A stretch of DNA of 64,000 nucleotides from Heterostelium multicystogenum (GCA_003667245.1 RCNN01000507.1:1-64000), one strand, 5' to 3'; numbered from the stretch's first letter, positions 1-11,197 are shown. Program-made: numbers and translations. The notes: a model not told the origin generated them from the letters alone.

Positions 1-699
1 ACCATCAACCTTGTTGGCTAATCCAGCTTGAATGAGACGATCACATGATAGTTGTCCATACCATCACTAGTAACACATCCACCAAGAAATCTTAGCATTT
101 GGATCATTGGCACGAATAATTGGAATAGAGGCGTTGGCAACTTCCATGTAGTGAGTGGCTTGGGCTGGGTTTGCTGGATCAATCCAAATCCCATTCATTC
201 CCTATTTTGGAAAGTAATTAATAAAGAATCCAATTGATAGAAAAGATATAATGTTGAACTTACAAATTTCATAGAATTGAACTTTTCCTTTGTATTTGTT
301 GGTAACCCAGGAGACATAGTTGGCAAAGGCAACTGTGATGTTGGTACCACGTGGCTTCATACCATTGTTGTAATGTTGATTAGTGTTACCAAGAATGAAC
401 ATTTTACCGAGGCTAGTTCTATTTTGCCATTTCAACCATGAAGTCATTGAATTGGTAGATCTCTGTCAAAACTCCCTTGGTGAATTCCACTGAACTCCAA
501 TATGGAGTATCACGAACAGAACCAATACCAGCACCCTGGGCATAGTTGAGAGGTTGGTGCTAAAAGTGTCTAAGTTGACGGGTGGTGACATCAAATGAGT
601 GCAGACACCTACAATGAAATCATTGTCTCCATTTACAATAAGGGAAGTTCCCGTCAAAGAGATAACAACTATCAAAGATAAATAAATATATTTCATCAT
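1..699 (-). CDS. GH39/GH5-like secreted glycosidase, N-terminal part, cut by the window edge
   Basis: The protein starts at 699 with a hydrophobic signal peptide (MMKYIYLSLIVVISLTG). The segment around 460-540 reads GAGIGSVRDTPYWSSVE, and 265-440 reads TSLGKMFILGNTNQHYNNG followed by FANYVSWVTNKYKGKVQFYEI. An intron at about 204-264 (GTAAGT to ATAG) splits the acid/base motif, so the joined product reads FYEIWNEW. That WNE motif belongs to clan GH-A TIM-barrel hydrolases and most resembles GH39/PslG-like enzymes. At least three or four one-base frameshifts break it (near 540, 445, 205 and 90). Two of them sit in G or T runs, so sequencing error is more likely than decay. The C-terminal half, with the nucleophile Glu, lies left of the window. 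The exact substrate cannot be read from this piece. Confidence 0.6.
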
Positions 700-1430
700 T
701 TTTAAATATACTAATAATTAAGAACAATGTTGATACTGTTATCTGAGTGTCATCCTCCTTTTATAGGAAAACAAGTCCTATCAGAATCCGATGAAATTTA
801 CCATCATTCATATGGAAATGGTAGAATAAAATATGTTGGGTACAAGGTTTTATGTAAAAATCTATTTGTTCGACCTTATAAATGATTTTTAGATCAAAAA
901 AAGGTTGTCGTCAACCAAAATTTGCAAGCCCCGCCATCAAAATTAGAGGGCATGTGATGTGGTAGATTGTCCAGTTCATTGAATTTATTGGTAGTACAAA
1001 AGTCATGATGATCATATTAAAAACAGTATGATGTTAGATTGGATATTGAACCAATAGTTCTTTTAATACTGGTATTAAGAACAGTAATAATCAAGATTTG
1101 GGAGTATTATTAGTTTATTCTTATTTTGGATATTGATACTGCCATCTATTTTGTGAATCAGGTTAACGAGAATGCTTGATCAAGATTGAATTATTAGAAA
1201 AAAAGAGACTCGATATTTCTTCAATGAATCAATATCGTTACTTGCAGTCGTTTTGTTTAAAAAGTTTTATGATAAATAAAGTAGATACTTAAAACAGGAT
1301 ATTTATTATGGTGTCAACATTTGTGTAACATGATCGAATTTGGCTTGACATAGAACCTAATTACTCTCTTGTTTCTTTATGACTTAGTATATCAATAGTG
1401 TAGAAAATAAGATGATTGTTTCAACATTTA
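700..1430. other. AT-rich intergenic region
   Basis: About 730 bases separate the start of the glycosidase from the 3' end of the Pmp-like gene. It should contain the glycosidase promoter. I see no open frame with coding character, no RNA gene and no clear repeat. Confidence 0.5.
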
Positions 1431-3414
1431 TTAATTATTTGGGACATTACAAGATGGACCTGTAAAACCAATGTAACATTTACATCCAGTGATTAAACCT
1501 TTAACATCAATTGTTGCCAATCCATTATAACATTGGGGACCATTAACATTATAAGCTATACTTCCATCAATATCTACCACTAATGGAACATCGTATACGA
1601 TTCCATTATCAATAATACTGTTTGAGACATTTACAACTCTTATGGTATTTGAAAATTCTGCGTTATTGAATGTTTGTGAAGTCCAGCCATTGTAGTTTTG
1701 ATTGTCAACAAATACACCTGAGAAAAATGTAGAAGGATAACTACCTTCTTGGAAATAAATACCACTTTCGAAACATCAAATTAGTATCTTTTGGATCAAT
1801 GAATTTGAGAGTTAAACATACCCTGCAGATTTATAAGCATTGTTTCCATTAAATAAAGTTCCCATGAGATAAAAAGAAACAGTATCACTAGTATACTATA
1901 ATGTATGTTAGTTAGGATATCTCATGATAATTGATGTCCACTTACAATGGCACCTCCATATCCTGCACTGTTATTCTGTAATAAGCTATTGAATACTAAA
2001 AGTTGCATGTCATAGGTACTGTCGGTATAGATCACACCACCTTCCCCGTTTGTCGAGGTTGGCAGTATTGTTGACGAAGGTAGAGTTGTAGATTTCAAAG
2101 AGAATTACTTGTATATATGACACCACCATTTCCAAAGGAATTACTATTGGTAAAGTTTGAGTTGTAAATAGTAATTGCTGTATTGGCGATGATTGAACCA
2201 CCTCCACCTTGTTCATTGTGAGAAGTGTTATTGTCAAAGTTGGAAGAGTCTATCTCACACAGCTGTCCATAGCAAGATACTGCACCACCGTCACCTGCCA
2301 AGTTGAAGCTGAGTGTTGAGTTTAAGATAACTAGATGGTCGAGGCTGTAGAGTGCACCTCCTTCGACGGTAGCTGTATTATTGCTTAGAACGGAATCAAT
2401 GACTGTCATATTAAAGAAAGTATACAAAGCACCACCTAGAGGAGCTGTGTTATTGAAAAATTGACTGTTGTAAACTTTGATTGTGTTGGCAATTATGGCT
2501 CCTCCTCTTCCTTTATCAGATGACTCTGAACATAGTTATTGGAGACAATCGAGTTGATAATGTTTACCATATATTCAGAGTAAATAGCACCGCCAGCTCT
2601 AAGAGTGGTGCAACCACTGACATTTGAGTTGACTATATTTACATTCATCGCCGCAGCATATATCATACCTCCATAATAGTCGGAGCTAGCATTGAAGATT
2701 GAGCAATTTATAAAAGAGATCGATGGGGCATCGTATAAATCCTGATTGATTCCGATTTCGACCACACCACCTTTCAATGTAAAGGTGTCGTCACTCGTAT
2801 AATCAAAGATAATATTCTCAAATACAATATTGGTCGGGTGCTTGAGTCAGTAACCATAAATTGATCCTAAGATATTGATAAGTTAATGTTAACTATGGAT
2901 ATAAGAGCAATTTTAAGTTAACTTACAGTACAATTAAAGATGACTGTGGTTTCACCAAAGAATATATGTAGGTTGGATTGAGGTATTGGAAAAGTATTGG
3001 TTGTTGGACAAGTATTGTAGTCAGCTGGGATCATAACAACAGTAGTATTATAAGATGGATTTGAAACAATGAAAGTAGTAAGATATGACATGCAGTTTTC
3101 TATTGAATCACATACTCTTTTTTAAAGAAGATAGCATTAGTTAGTATTGAACTCATCTATTTTTTTATTGGACAATAGCCTTTACCCATAAGATGTACAT
3201 CCATTTGGTACTTGGGTACTACTTAAAAGACAAGCAGTCGTCCATGGATCGTTTAATAATTTCTTTACAGAACTATAAATAAGTGAACTATCTAATTCAA
3301 ATGCTATTGATTCTTCCAATTGCTCGTGAATTGATGTTGAATAAACCAAACATCGAATTACAACAAAAGCTGGTGGATAACAATAAAACTAAGAGATAGT
3401 TTAATGATAGCCAT
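1431..3414 (-). CDS. Pmp-like right-handed beta-helix secreted protein (frame-broken copy)
   Basis: Starts at about 3414 with a signal peptide (MAIIKLSLSFIV) and ends at 1431 after an EGF-like tail with the cysteine pattern CKCYIGFTGPSC. The body consists of short beta-helix repeats of the type GGAIYS, GGVIY and FxxN, as in Chlamydia-type polymorphic membrane protein repeats that are common in secreted dictyostelid proteins. Introns are visible at about 3125-3189 (joins SYG to VCDS), 2875-2927, 1885-1948 and probably 1765-1820. The reading frame is interrupted by an in-frame TGA near 2846 and by one-base shifts near 2522, 2100, 2045 and in the signal peptide. It is a distant paralog of the gene at 28824-30826. 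It may be a decaying copy or simply badly sequenced. Likely extracellular or cell-surface; no enzyme motif was seen. Confidence 0.65.
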
Positions 3415-3902
3415 GTATATATCTTATTGAACAAACAATATAGATAATTTAATGATATATATATATATCGAATAGTTTATTCATTCTTTTTATATCTAAA
3501 ATTAACTATATATATAGATAAGATATTAAACAGATATTTAAAAGATGATAATGATATTTTATTCTATATCTTTAGTTTAAGTGAAGATATTTAGAATAAA
3601 AAACTAAATATCTAAATAAAAATTAATCTTAGGTATCTAACTAGATTATGATGGTAACATCACTTGTTCAGCAACGATTTGTTGGCTTCCAATAAATGTA
3701 ATATATCATGATTTTAGCTAATAGTTTTTGATATTTATTTAGATTTTTAGATAAAGATGGTACCTTTATAAATAAAGAGTTTATAAAGTTCATTTGAAAA
3801 TTCAATGGAATCGAAGGAAACTGTTGATATTTGATGGAACTAGAAGATATATTATAATGCCATATCTTTTGGTAAGTTTAGTTATTTTATTTTATTATGT
3901 AT
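3415..3902. other. AT-rich intergenic region
   Basis: About 490 bases of very AT-rich DNA with short ATATAT runs (near 3457-3467 and 3509-3517). It should include the promoter of the minus-strand Pmp-like gene. Nothing else is recognisable. Confidence 0.45.
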
Positions 3903-4822
3903 TTAAAGATTGAGAAATCTCTGGGAATAATGTCGAGTAAGTGCAAGCTCCCGCTTTAAGAGATCTCTTTCAAAGTCATAATCTCTTGATACGTTGCAGA
4001 ATCCTTGGTATCTTAAGGAGACAACTAATCCTCCATCAACATATTGGTAGATGCAATCACAGTTGGTTTGGGTTTCCTTCCACACAAAGGTGAGAGTGGC
4101 CTTTGGAACCTTTTTCGGCAAATGCTTCTTTGACCATCTCGTCCTTGACACGGTTGATGATGTTGCTGGCTGTCTTTTCCAATGCATCCAAGTACATTCC
4201 TGGGAATGACTTTTGGTGGTCATTGTTGAAAAGATTGGAACAGCTTGAGGGCTACTGCTGGTTCCATCAAGGACCAGTTGAGTCCGGTGGCCTTGGAGAG
4301 ATTGGCCAAGTGAGTATCGAATCTTGGTTGGAGTCTGGTCATTTCCAAGGCAATGGCGAATGGGTATCCACCGGCTCCTGGGAGCGAGTCAATGAACTGG
4401 AAGTGGGAGGAGTTTGGTGAGTTGACTGGGCACTTGAAGAGGATAGTCATGACACCTTCGTGGAATCTAAGGCGGTAGTATTGGTATTTGTTGGTTTCAT
4501 CGGTGTCGACTCTGACAAGGACCTTCTTTGCCGAGACAGCATCCAAGAGGGCTTCCTTTCTGAAGGCTGGATTTTCACCGTTTGAGGAATTGCTTGAGTG
4601 AGTCACGGAGAGCTTCCATCACTTGGGGAGTACAAGAAGGTTCCTGGCGCTTCCTTGGAGTAGCACGAGAAAGTCTTTCCTTCACAAGAAGTTTGAGAAT
4701 CCATCCAAATCGAAATCATACTCCCACTCTTGTCCAACAAGATCAGCAATTTCCTTTGAGTATTTGGCCAAGGCCTGGTTTTTTTCTTTCAAATTCTTAC
4801 GTGCGACTAATGGGAATGGCAT
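3903..4822 (-). CDS. Unrecognised soluble protein of about 305 residues
   Basis: I do not recognise the family. The start at 4822 (MPFPLVARKNLKEKNQALAK) is a good ATG in an AT-rich context. The central block reads KVLVRVDTDETNKYQYYRLR and continues HEGVMTILFKCPVN. It is followed by an FPGMYLDALEKTASNIINRV helix and ends near ALTRHYSQRFLNL. There is no signal peptide and no membrane segment; the protein looks cytosolic with alternating amphipathic helices. The coding path needs four small frame corrections, near 4685, 4605, 4225 and 4118; the last lies in an A5 run. The resulting codon use (AAG, GTC, GAC, CTC) is consistent and resembles the IleRS gene, which supports the reconstruction. No intron is evident. 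Confidence 0.55.
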
Positions 4823-5508
4823 TATTAATGTTTTTGTTGCTGTTGAGATAATTGATATCAAGTATTTGGAATATTATGTTTTAATGTTGTACTAATTTAA
4901 TTTGATTGATTGAACTCATCCTAATTTTATCTTATTTATAAGTCATTGTATTACATGATCAATGAATAATAGCAAATAGTTTAAACATATAAATTATATA
5001 AAGAAATATTGAATTACATGTTTGATTCTAGTATGATTCTCATATGATCAACTTTTTATTTTTTTTTGAGATCTATTTCGTTGAAGTAGACCCGAAAATT
5101 GGAATAAAATGATCCTATTCCTAAACAATCTCAAAAAAATCATTGACTAAAAATGGGTCTTTTATTCAAAGATATAGAAGGGTGATTTGAAATTTGACAT
5201 TTGTTTATACTCAAATTTTAATCAAAGAAAGAAAGATTTTGAGATTCTTTAGTAATTAGCATAGTTTTATTTGAAGAAATTATAGAGTATGAGATTTGTT
5301 AGCATTACAATATTATTTGTTGAGAAAGAGATGTGAATATTTATTTAAACTTTTTGATTGATGATTGATAATGGTATTTTTGATTTGTTCTTAACTATTT
5401 TTATGTGAGTTGAATTCTATGGTACCAAGTTGTTGTTCTTAATATACTACAGTTTGTTCTGTTGATGACCTGAAGCGTTAACTATTTTGTTATTCATTAC
5501 TTATTCAT
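4823..5508. other. AT-rich intergenic region
   Basis: About 690 bases upstream of the unrecognised minus-strand gene and downstream of the hairpin region. No coding character and no tRNA or conserved promoter box could be identified. Confidence 0.4.
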
Positions 5509-5610
5509 CATTCAGTCATTAAGCACAGGAAATCAAAATCATTATCTTCAAGAGGGATGAACTTCTGGAGGTTCACCCCTCTTGGATTTCCAGTGCTCAA
5601 TGACTGAATG
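5509..5610 (-). ncRNA. Long imperfect hairpin in the 3' flank of the RNase III-like gene
   Basis: Arms 5509-5534 and 5585-5610 pair over 26 positions with two mismatches. Inside them, 5550-5562 and 5571-5583 pair over 13 positions with one mismatch around an 8-base loop. A 15-base bulge on one side faces a single base on the other. Read as minus-strand RNA, two of the three mismatches become G-U wobbles and the third is U-U; read as plus-strand RNA they are A-C, A-C and A-A. This strand bias suggests the minus strand is the functional RNA. It begins about 110 bases after the stop codon of the minus-strand RNase III-like gene, so it may lie in that 3' UTR or be an independent precursor RNA. 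A foldback repeat is the alternative. Confidence 0.5.
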
Positions 5611-5627
5611 GGTGGTATCTCTACGTC

Positions 5628-5696
5628 TCGATCGAAATGACCAAAACTACTGAATTGGTTTGAAAAACCAATAAAGTGAATATGTAATTCGATCGA
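5628..5696. repeat. Second, nested inverted repeat beside the long hairpin
   Basis: TCGATCGAA at 5628-5636 is the inverse of TTCGATCGA at 5688-5696. Inside, ATTGGTTT (5654-5661) pairs with AAACCAAT (5665-5672) across a 3-base loop. It lies between the RNase III-like stop codon (5721) and the long hairpin, so both structures would be consecutive in a 3' UTR transcript. Confidence 0.5.
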
Positions 5697-5720
5697 ATCG
5701 TAAAAAAAAACACCTTTGAA

Positions 5721-6432
5721 TTAAATACAAGTATAGGCAGTTGAGACAAGTACAATTGGAGAACTAGTTGATCCAGCAGTTGTTACATTATTTTGTTTGG
5801 GTGCAACTTTCAATGATTTAACTTTTGGTTTGGCAGGACTTGGAGTTGATTTGGGGATATTTGGTTTAAGATTCTTCTTTGGTGAAGTTGGAAGTGGGAG
5901 AGCAACAATGGGAAGTTTATAGTCTCCTTTGCTTTCAATTTGATTTGTCAATTCCATCGAAATAGCTCTGTATATTTCTCCATATTTTACATTGTGAAGC
6001 AAGAGGGAGGCATTTCACAATCAAAAGAAGGACCAAAAGATCCAAGGTTTGAGTTGCCAACTCATTCTCTGAGGAGGAGAGCTCACATACAAGAACCTCC
6101 ATAACATCTGCAGTCGACTTCTTTCCGATTGTTTCCTCTTTGCATTTCTCATTCATGTCGAGGTACTTGAAGAACTTGGCAAGTGTATCATTCGATGCTC
6201 CATTAGATTTCAGTGTAGTACAAATACCTGGAGTGGAGTTGGGCAGTTGGGTAGTGATAGTAGCAAACATCTTTGCTAGAATGGCATCACCTCTGAACTC
6301 TAGCAGTTCGAAAAGGTCTCGATTGACGCTTTTATTAATTGTCATAAAGACAACTTTAGACTGAATTAACTTGTCAATATTGGATTTGATTTTATAAATA
6401 AAATGATGGTAGGTTAAGAAGAATTGATCCAT
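5721..6432 (-). CDS. Single-domain RNase III-like protein
   Basis: The roughly 235-residue product starts at 6432 (MDQFFLTYHH). Residues about 40-55 contain FELLEFRGDAIL, which matches the RNase III signature NERLEFLGDA with both glutamates and the aspartate kept. About 65 residues later KKSTADVMEVLVCEL matches the second conserved block (ADxxE), with its Asp and Glu metal ligands kept. Between them SNDTLAKFFKYLDM resembles the family's NxxLA segment. There is no double-stranded RNA-binding domain, helicase or PAZ domain. The C-terminal 60 residues are Pro/Lys/Ser-rich and basic, which could aid RNA binding. One frameshift near 5992 is needed to join the two parts. It could be a catalytic RNase III or a ribosome-associated relative such as mL44. 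The kept acidic residues favour activity, though the Glu65 equivalent is not clear. Confidence 0.6.
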
Positions 6433-6969
6433 TTTTAGTAAGCATATATATATAAATATATTATTAATAAGAGCAAAGGTTGATATAAATAGTAAGTATT
6501 TTCTTTGTAAAAGGTATTGTTTTAGTATAGTTTAATTAATAATAATGATGATCATTACTGTGCTATTTTAAAAAAAGTTGCAAACATTGTTTCCAATATT
6601 GATTATTTGAGTTTCAAAAGATTTTTTTCAACACACAAAATATTCTCAATAGTTTGGGAATCAAAATCAGAATATTTTCTCAAATTTAACACTTATTGGT
6701 TATTACCAGGTCATAATGATGATCACCATCTCAAGGAATTTGGTGTAACAATAATTAATTTAATAATATTCTCTGAACCATCAAATTGTGATGTAAATCA
6801 GCCCAATACTACTCCATTGGAGACGGATTAAATGAAAAATGAATGAAATTTTCATCTAGATACAGATTTAAACTCCATCAACCACTTATGGTATATCTTA
6901 TTATCAAGATGTCAATTTACAACTTTGTCTATTAGTATTTCAATAATTGATTAGTATTTTTATTTTAAT
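6433..6969. other. Intergenic region
   Basis: About 540 bases between the RNase III-like start and the IleRS stop codon. A 74-codon plus-strand frame at 6607-6831 has no start context, family resemblance or coding bias, and I do not call it. Confidence 0.4.
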
Positions 6970-9900
6970 TTATTTTGAGAACCAAAGTTGGAAATCATTA
7001 TCATTGGAGACTGAGGCAAGTTCTTCGGCGAAAAAGACTTCTGGGGCAGCTTCAACAAATAGCAATGGATAGATGATAGTTGAGTTTTAAGTACTCGGTA
7101 TTTGCCAAGATTGCTTCTTTGATTGCGTTGTCCTTGGTATTGTAGTACATCTTGACTGGGTCTTCTGGGGCCAATCCTGATTTCTTTCTGAGACGTTGGA
7201 TACGGTTGGTAACCTCACGAGCAGTACCAAGTTGGAGGAGTGTTTCGTCGATGTTCAAGTCCAATACAGTGAGGACTTCATCGTTACCCGATGGTTCGAA
7301 ATGATCAACTGGACCGTTGTAACGTCTGATGATCTTCAAATCCTCTGGGGTCAAAACATGACCAGAGATGGTGATTTCTAAGTTCTTTTGGAAAGAACGA
7401 AGCTCGTCGTGAGTCAATTTGGCGATCTTGTCAGCGACCTCCTTGAGGGCAGTCTTCAAACGTTGTCCAAGACGCTTACGGTCTGGCTCGGCAATAACTG
7501 TGACCAATGACTCGTCAGTAGTAAGTACGACGGTTTTAACGTTCAACTCCTCAATGATGTATTTCTTGAGGTTCTCCAAAATCCTCGATGTATTGCTTGT
7601 TCTCAGTGATGACAGTGAAAGTTTGGAGTGGGTTCTTGATTGGCTTGGTTCTACGATCACGAGAAACTCTACCCAACTCGATGACAGTTTGCATTCTGTT
7701 GACGGCTTCTTCGATTCTGACGTTGAAAGCAGCTTCGATTGGTACTGGGTACATGCAGTAGTGAACTGAGTCCATTTGCTTGTCCTTTGGAAGTGCGCAC
7801 TTCAAGTTTTGGTACATGTATTCAGAAAGGAATGGGGTGAATGGGGCCATAGCAATGGAGAGGGTTAAAAGGATCTCGTAGAGGATATTGATTGAGTGGA
7901 GGGCATCTTCTTCACCTTGTGCACCCTTGAATCTCTTACGGTTCAAACGTACGTACCAGTTGGTCAATTGTTCGATGAATTTGGTAAGACGTGGAACTAC
8001 AGTGTAGAGACGATAGGCAGCCATCTCCTCACGTACAAACTTGATGAGTGATTGGCAACTTGCAAGGATCCAACGATCCATAATGTTAGTCGATGCCAAG
8101 GCGTTGTTGATATCTGGGACGAATGACTTTCCAACAGGACTTTTCGTGACGCAAGGCATTTTGAACCAAGAAACGGTATGCATTGAACCATGGCAAGAAG
8201 ACATCCTTCAAGACATCGGAAACACCCTTCTCTTGGAACTTGAGTGTGTCACCTCTTACTACTGGTGAAGTGATGAGATAGAGACGAAGGGCATCAGAAC
8301 CATTCTTACCGATGACTTCCATTGGATCTGGATAGTTCTTCAAACGCTTGGACATCTTCTTACCGTCGGCAGCAAGAACGAGACCATTGGCAATGAGGTT
8401 TTGGAAGGGGGGCTTATCAAACAAGGCAGTTGAGAGAACCAAGAGGGTATAGAACCAACCTCTGGTTTGATCGATACCTCAGCGATGAATTGAGCTGGGA
8501 AGATGGATTCAAAGTGATCCTTGTTTTCGAATGGATAGTGTTGTTGGGCGTATGGCATAGAACCAGACTCGAACCAACAATCAAAGACCTCTTCGATTCT
8601 CTTCAAATTACCCTTACCCTGCTTAGATGGGATAGTGATGTGATCAATGGATTCACGATGCAAGTCAGTGATACGAACACCTGACAACTCGTACAACTCT
8701 TCAACAGATCCAACGGCAACAACTTCCTCACCGTCTTTCACTGACCCACAATGGGATTGGGGTACCCCAATAACGATTACGAGAAACAGCCCAGTCGGTG
8801 GCTGACTCTAACCAATTGGCGAAACGCTTCTCCTTTACGAAATCTGGAACCCAGTAGGTTTGACTGTTGTTCTTCAAGAGACGCTCTCTCATGCTCTCGA
8901 CACGAACGAACCAACTTCCAACAGCCTTGTAGATCAAAGGTGTGTCTGAACGCCAACAGAATGGGTAACTGTGAACAATAGTTCCAGAGTGAACCAAACG
9001 GTCCTTTGCTTTGATTGCCTTGATGATCTCCTTGTCTGTTGATTCTTCGGTGCTCTTGGAGTCGAGAACCTTGACACGCTTTCCAGCAAAGTCCTTGACA
9101 TCGGCAGTGTAGCAACCATTGACATCGACAGCGTTCAAAGATGGACGACGGAAGTCCTCACGTTTGATAATTCCGCTCTTCAAACAAACGTTGAAATCCT
9201 CCTCACCATAAGCTGGAGCAGCATGAACGATACCAGTACCACTGTCGTCAGTAACGTAGGCACCTGGGATGACACGGAAAGCACCGGTCTCCTTGTCGGA
9301 GGCAAAGAAGTCAAACAATGGTTCGTATTCCTTACCGACCAACTCTTGACCCTTCATTTTGGCCAAGATCTTAAACTCCTTGCTCTCTGGCTTTACATCC
9401 TTGTAAAGGATAGACAAACGCTTCTCAGCCAAGATGAATGTCTTGCTGGTCTTTGTGTCCAAAAACCTTGACGTAGTCCATGTTGGGGTGACAACCAAAG
9501 CCAAATTGCATGGCAAGGTCCATGGGGTGGTAGTCCAGGCGACCAATGAAACTCCTTCTTCTCCGATGATTGGGAAGGATACGACAACGGCTGGGTCTGA
9601 GACGTCCTTGTAGTTGGAACCGGCCTCAAAGTTGGAGAGTGGGGTGGTACATGGGAGGGAGTATGGCATGACCTTGAATCCTTGGTAGACCAATCCCTTC
9701 TTGTAGAGCTCCTTGAAGACCCACCAAACAGACTCCATAAACTTGGGGTCCATTGTCTTGTAGTTGTTCTTCATGTCGATCCAACGACCCAAACGCTTGA
9801 CGACGACTTCCCACTCAGTGGAGTACTTCATAACGATGTTACGGCACTCTTGATTGTACTTTGGGATACCCATCTTCATGACATCGTCCTTGGTACGACG

Positions 9901-10280
9901 TTGCACAATTTATCAATCTCATATTCAATGGAAGACCATGGCAATCCCAACCGAAACGACGTGATACATGATGTCCAGTTTGATGTGCGTATCTGGTGAC
10001 AGTATCCTTGATGGTACCAGCCAAGATATGTCCATAATGTGGTAAACCAGTTGCAAATGGTGGACCATCATAGAAATTGTACTCTGGTTTACCCTCTGAC
10101 ATCTTCAAAGATGTTTGGAATGCATCGATTTCATCCCAATAGTTGAGGGTTTTCTCCTCTTCCTTTGCAAATTCAATATATTGTGGTACTACAAAAGTAA
10201 TGAAGTAAGTAATTAAGTAAGTAAGTTAGTATCCAACAATTTGTCTTCAACATAACTATCTATTTCATACCTGATTGCAT
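6970..10280 (-). CDS. ileS: Isoleucyl-tRNA synthetase, cytosolic
   Basis: Charges tRNA-Ile with isoleucine, with editing of valine, in the cytosol. A tiny first exon (10271-10280, MQS) is followed by an intron at 10189-10270 and then [18 protein letters not shown]. The class I HIGH motif appears as PHYGHILAG inside [20 protein letters not shown]. The editing (CP1) domain includes [25 protein letters not shown] near 8345-8360 ([14 protein letters not shown]) is the second signature. The anticodon-binding domain and a long C-terminal extension end in FQLWFSK at 6970. Total length is about 1080 residues, normal for eukaryotic cytosolic IleRS. About eight one-base frameshifts (near 9930, 9905, 8741, 8480, 8160, 7590 and 7085, among others) interrupt it. 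An essential gene cannot be this damaged, so these are very probably sequencing errors. Confidence 0.93.
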
Positions 10281-10757
10281 TGTATTATTGTAGTAGTGAT
10301 ATATTCTTATTTACAAGTAGTAGTATTAGGAGTAAAGTTAAATCTAAGTTTTAAGATGAATAGGATTCTTTTTCATTAAGTGTTGGATTACTACTATTAT
10401 AAATATATTATTTTAGTATAATAAGCAACTTGATATATTAAAAGTGTCAATTAGATTAATTAGTTTGGTTAACTAAAGTAATTGGATATAGACACTTGTA
10501 TAATATATATAGTGGTATAGAAAGATAACTACAAACAACTTGACTTGTTAGTTTAATCTGTGAATTGTTTAGGAATGAAAAGGATGTTTGTTGCACCTCA
10601 CCACTCAACCAACTCAAACCCACTGTCGACTTTTTTAAAAAATTTTCACTTCATATTTTTCGTTAAAATTTATTTAAAATATTTTTCTCACCTACTATTC
10701 AACAACAGGTGCCAACAGTATTGGTTTGACATGCCAAGGTTAAGATCCTGTTGGTCT

Positions 10758-10779
10758 TGTCCTAATTGCAATTAGGACA
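10758..10779. repeat. Perfect 22-base palindrome
   Basis: TGTCCTAATTGCAATTAGGACA, centred between 10768 and 10769, is a perfect self-inverse, with higher GC arms than its surroundings. It lies about 480 bases upstream of the IleRS start and 840 upstream of the first ComC-like gene. It could be a dimeric transcription factor site. Confidence 0.6.
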
Positions 10780-11175
10780 TCCTCAATGACATCATCCCCA
10801 ACGATATTATTATTATTAATAGAATGATAATAATATTATTATTGTATATTGTATGATGATATTATATGATAATAAGAAATTGATGGTGTTGCTAAGAAAT
10901 AACATTCTTAGTAGAATAATTTAACTCAACAATCAGCTTTGGTTAAGTTAAAAATTGGGGTTTATGAAATTGTTAAAGATAATAATAATATCGGAAAATA
11001 TCGATTACCAAGATATTATATATATATAATACATTACTTTCTGTAAAGATATTAATTAGCTTACTTTGGAATAATATCTTAATTTTAAATTTTTAAGCAT
11101 ACATAAGTAAACATAATACTCACTTGGATGTTCTAAGAATGAGAATAAATCTCAGACAGATATGTAGAGATGTAA

Positions 11176-11197
11176 AATAAAATCTTAAGATTTTATT
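11176..11197. repeat. AT-rich 22-base palindrome
   Basis: A perfect self-inverse centred on CTTAAG. Since all but two base pairs are A-T in an AT-rich region, chance is a serious alternative. Confidence 0.4.

Noticed and set aside
2840..2850. In-frame TGA in the Pmp-like gene as a possible selenocysteine codon
   Set aside because: The gene has several other breaks and the protein is not a redox enzyme; no SECIS-like element was seen.
3181..3191. ACCCATAAG on the plus strand, similar to the upstream element of Dictyostelium small RNA genes
   Set aside because: It lies at an exon-intron border of the Pmp-like gene, and no structured RNA follows at the expected distance.
6607..6831. 74-codon plus-strand frame
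   Set aside because: Non-ATG or weak start, no family resemblance, and composition like the surrounding intergenic DNA.
7052..10108. Treating IleRS as a pseudogene because of its many breaks
   Set aside because: All motifs and full length are kept, codon bias is strong and the gene is essential; breaks of the same kind occur across the window.
10560..10775. 71-codon plus-strand frame upstream of the ComC-like genes
   Set aside because: F/N/K-rich composition matches random AT-rich DNA, with no conserved motif.
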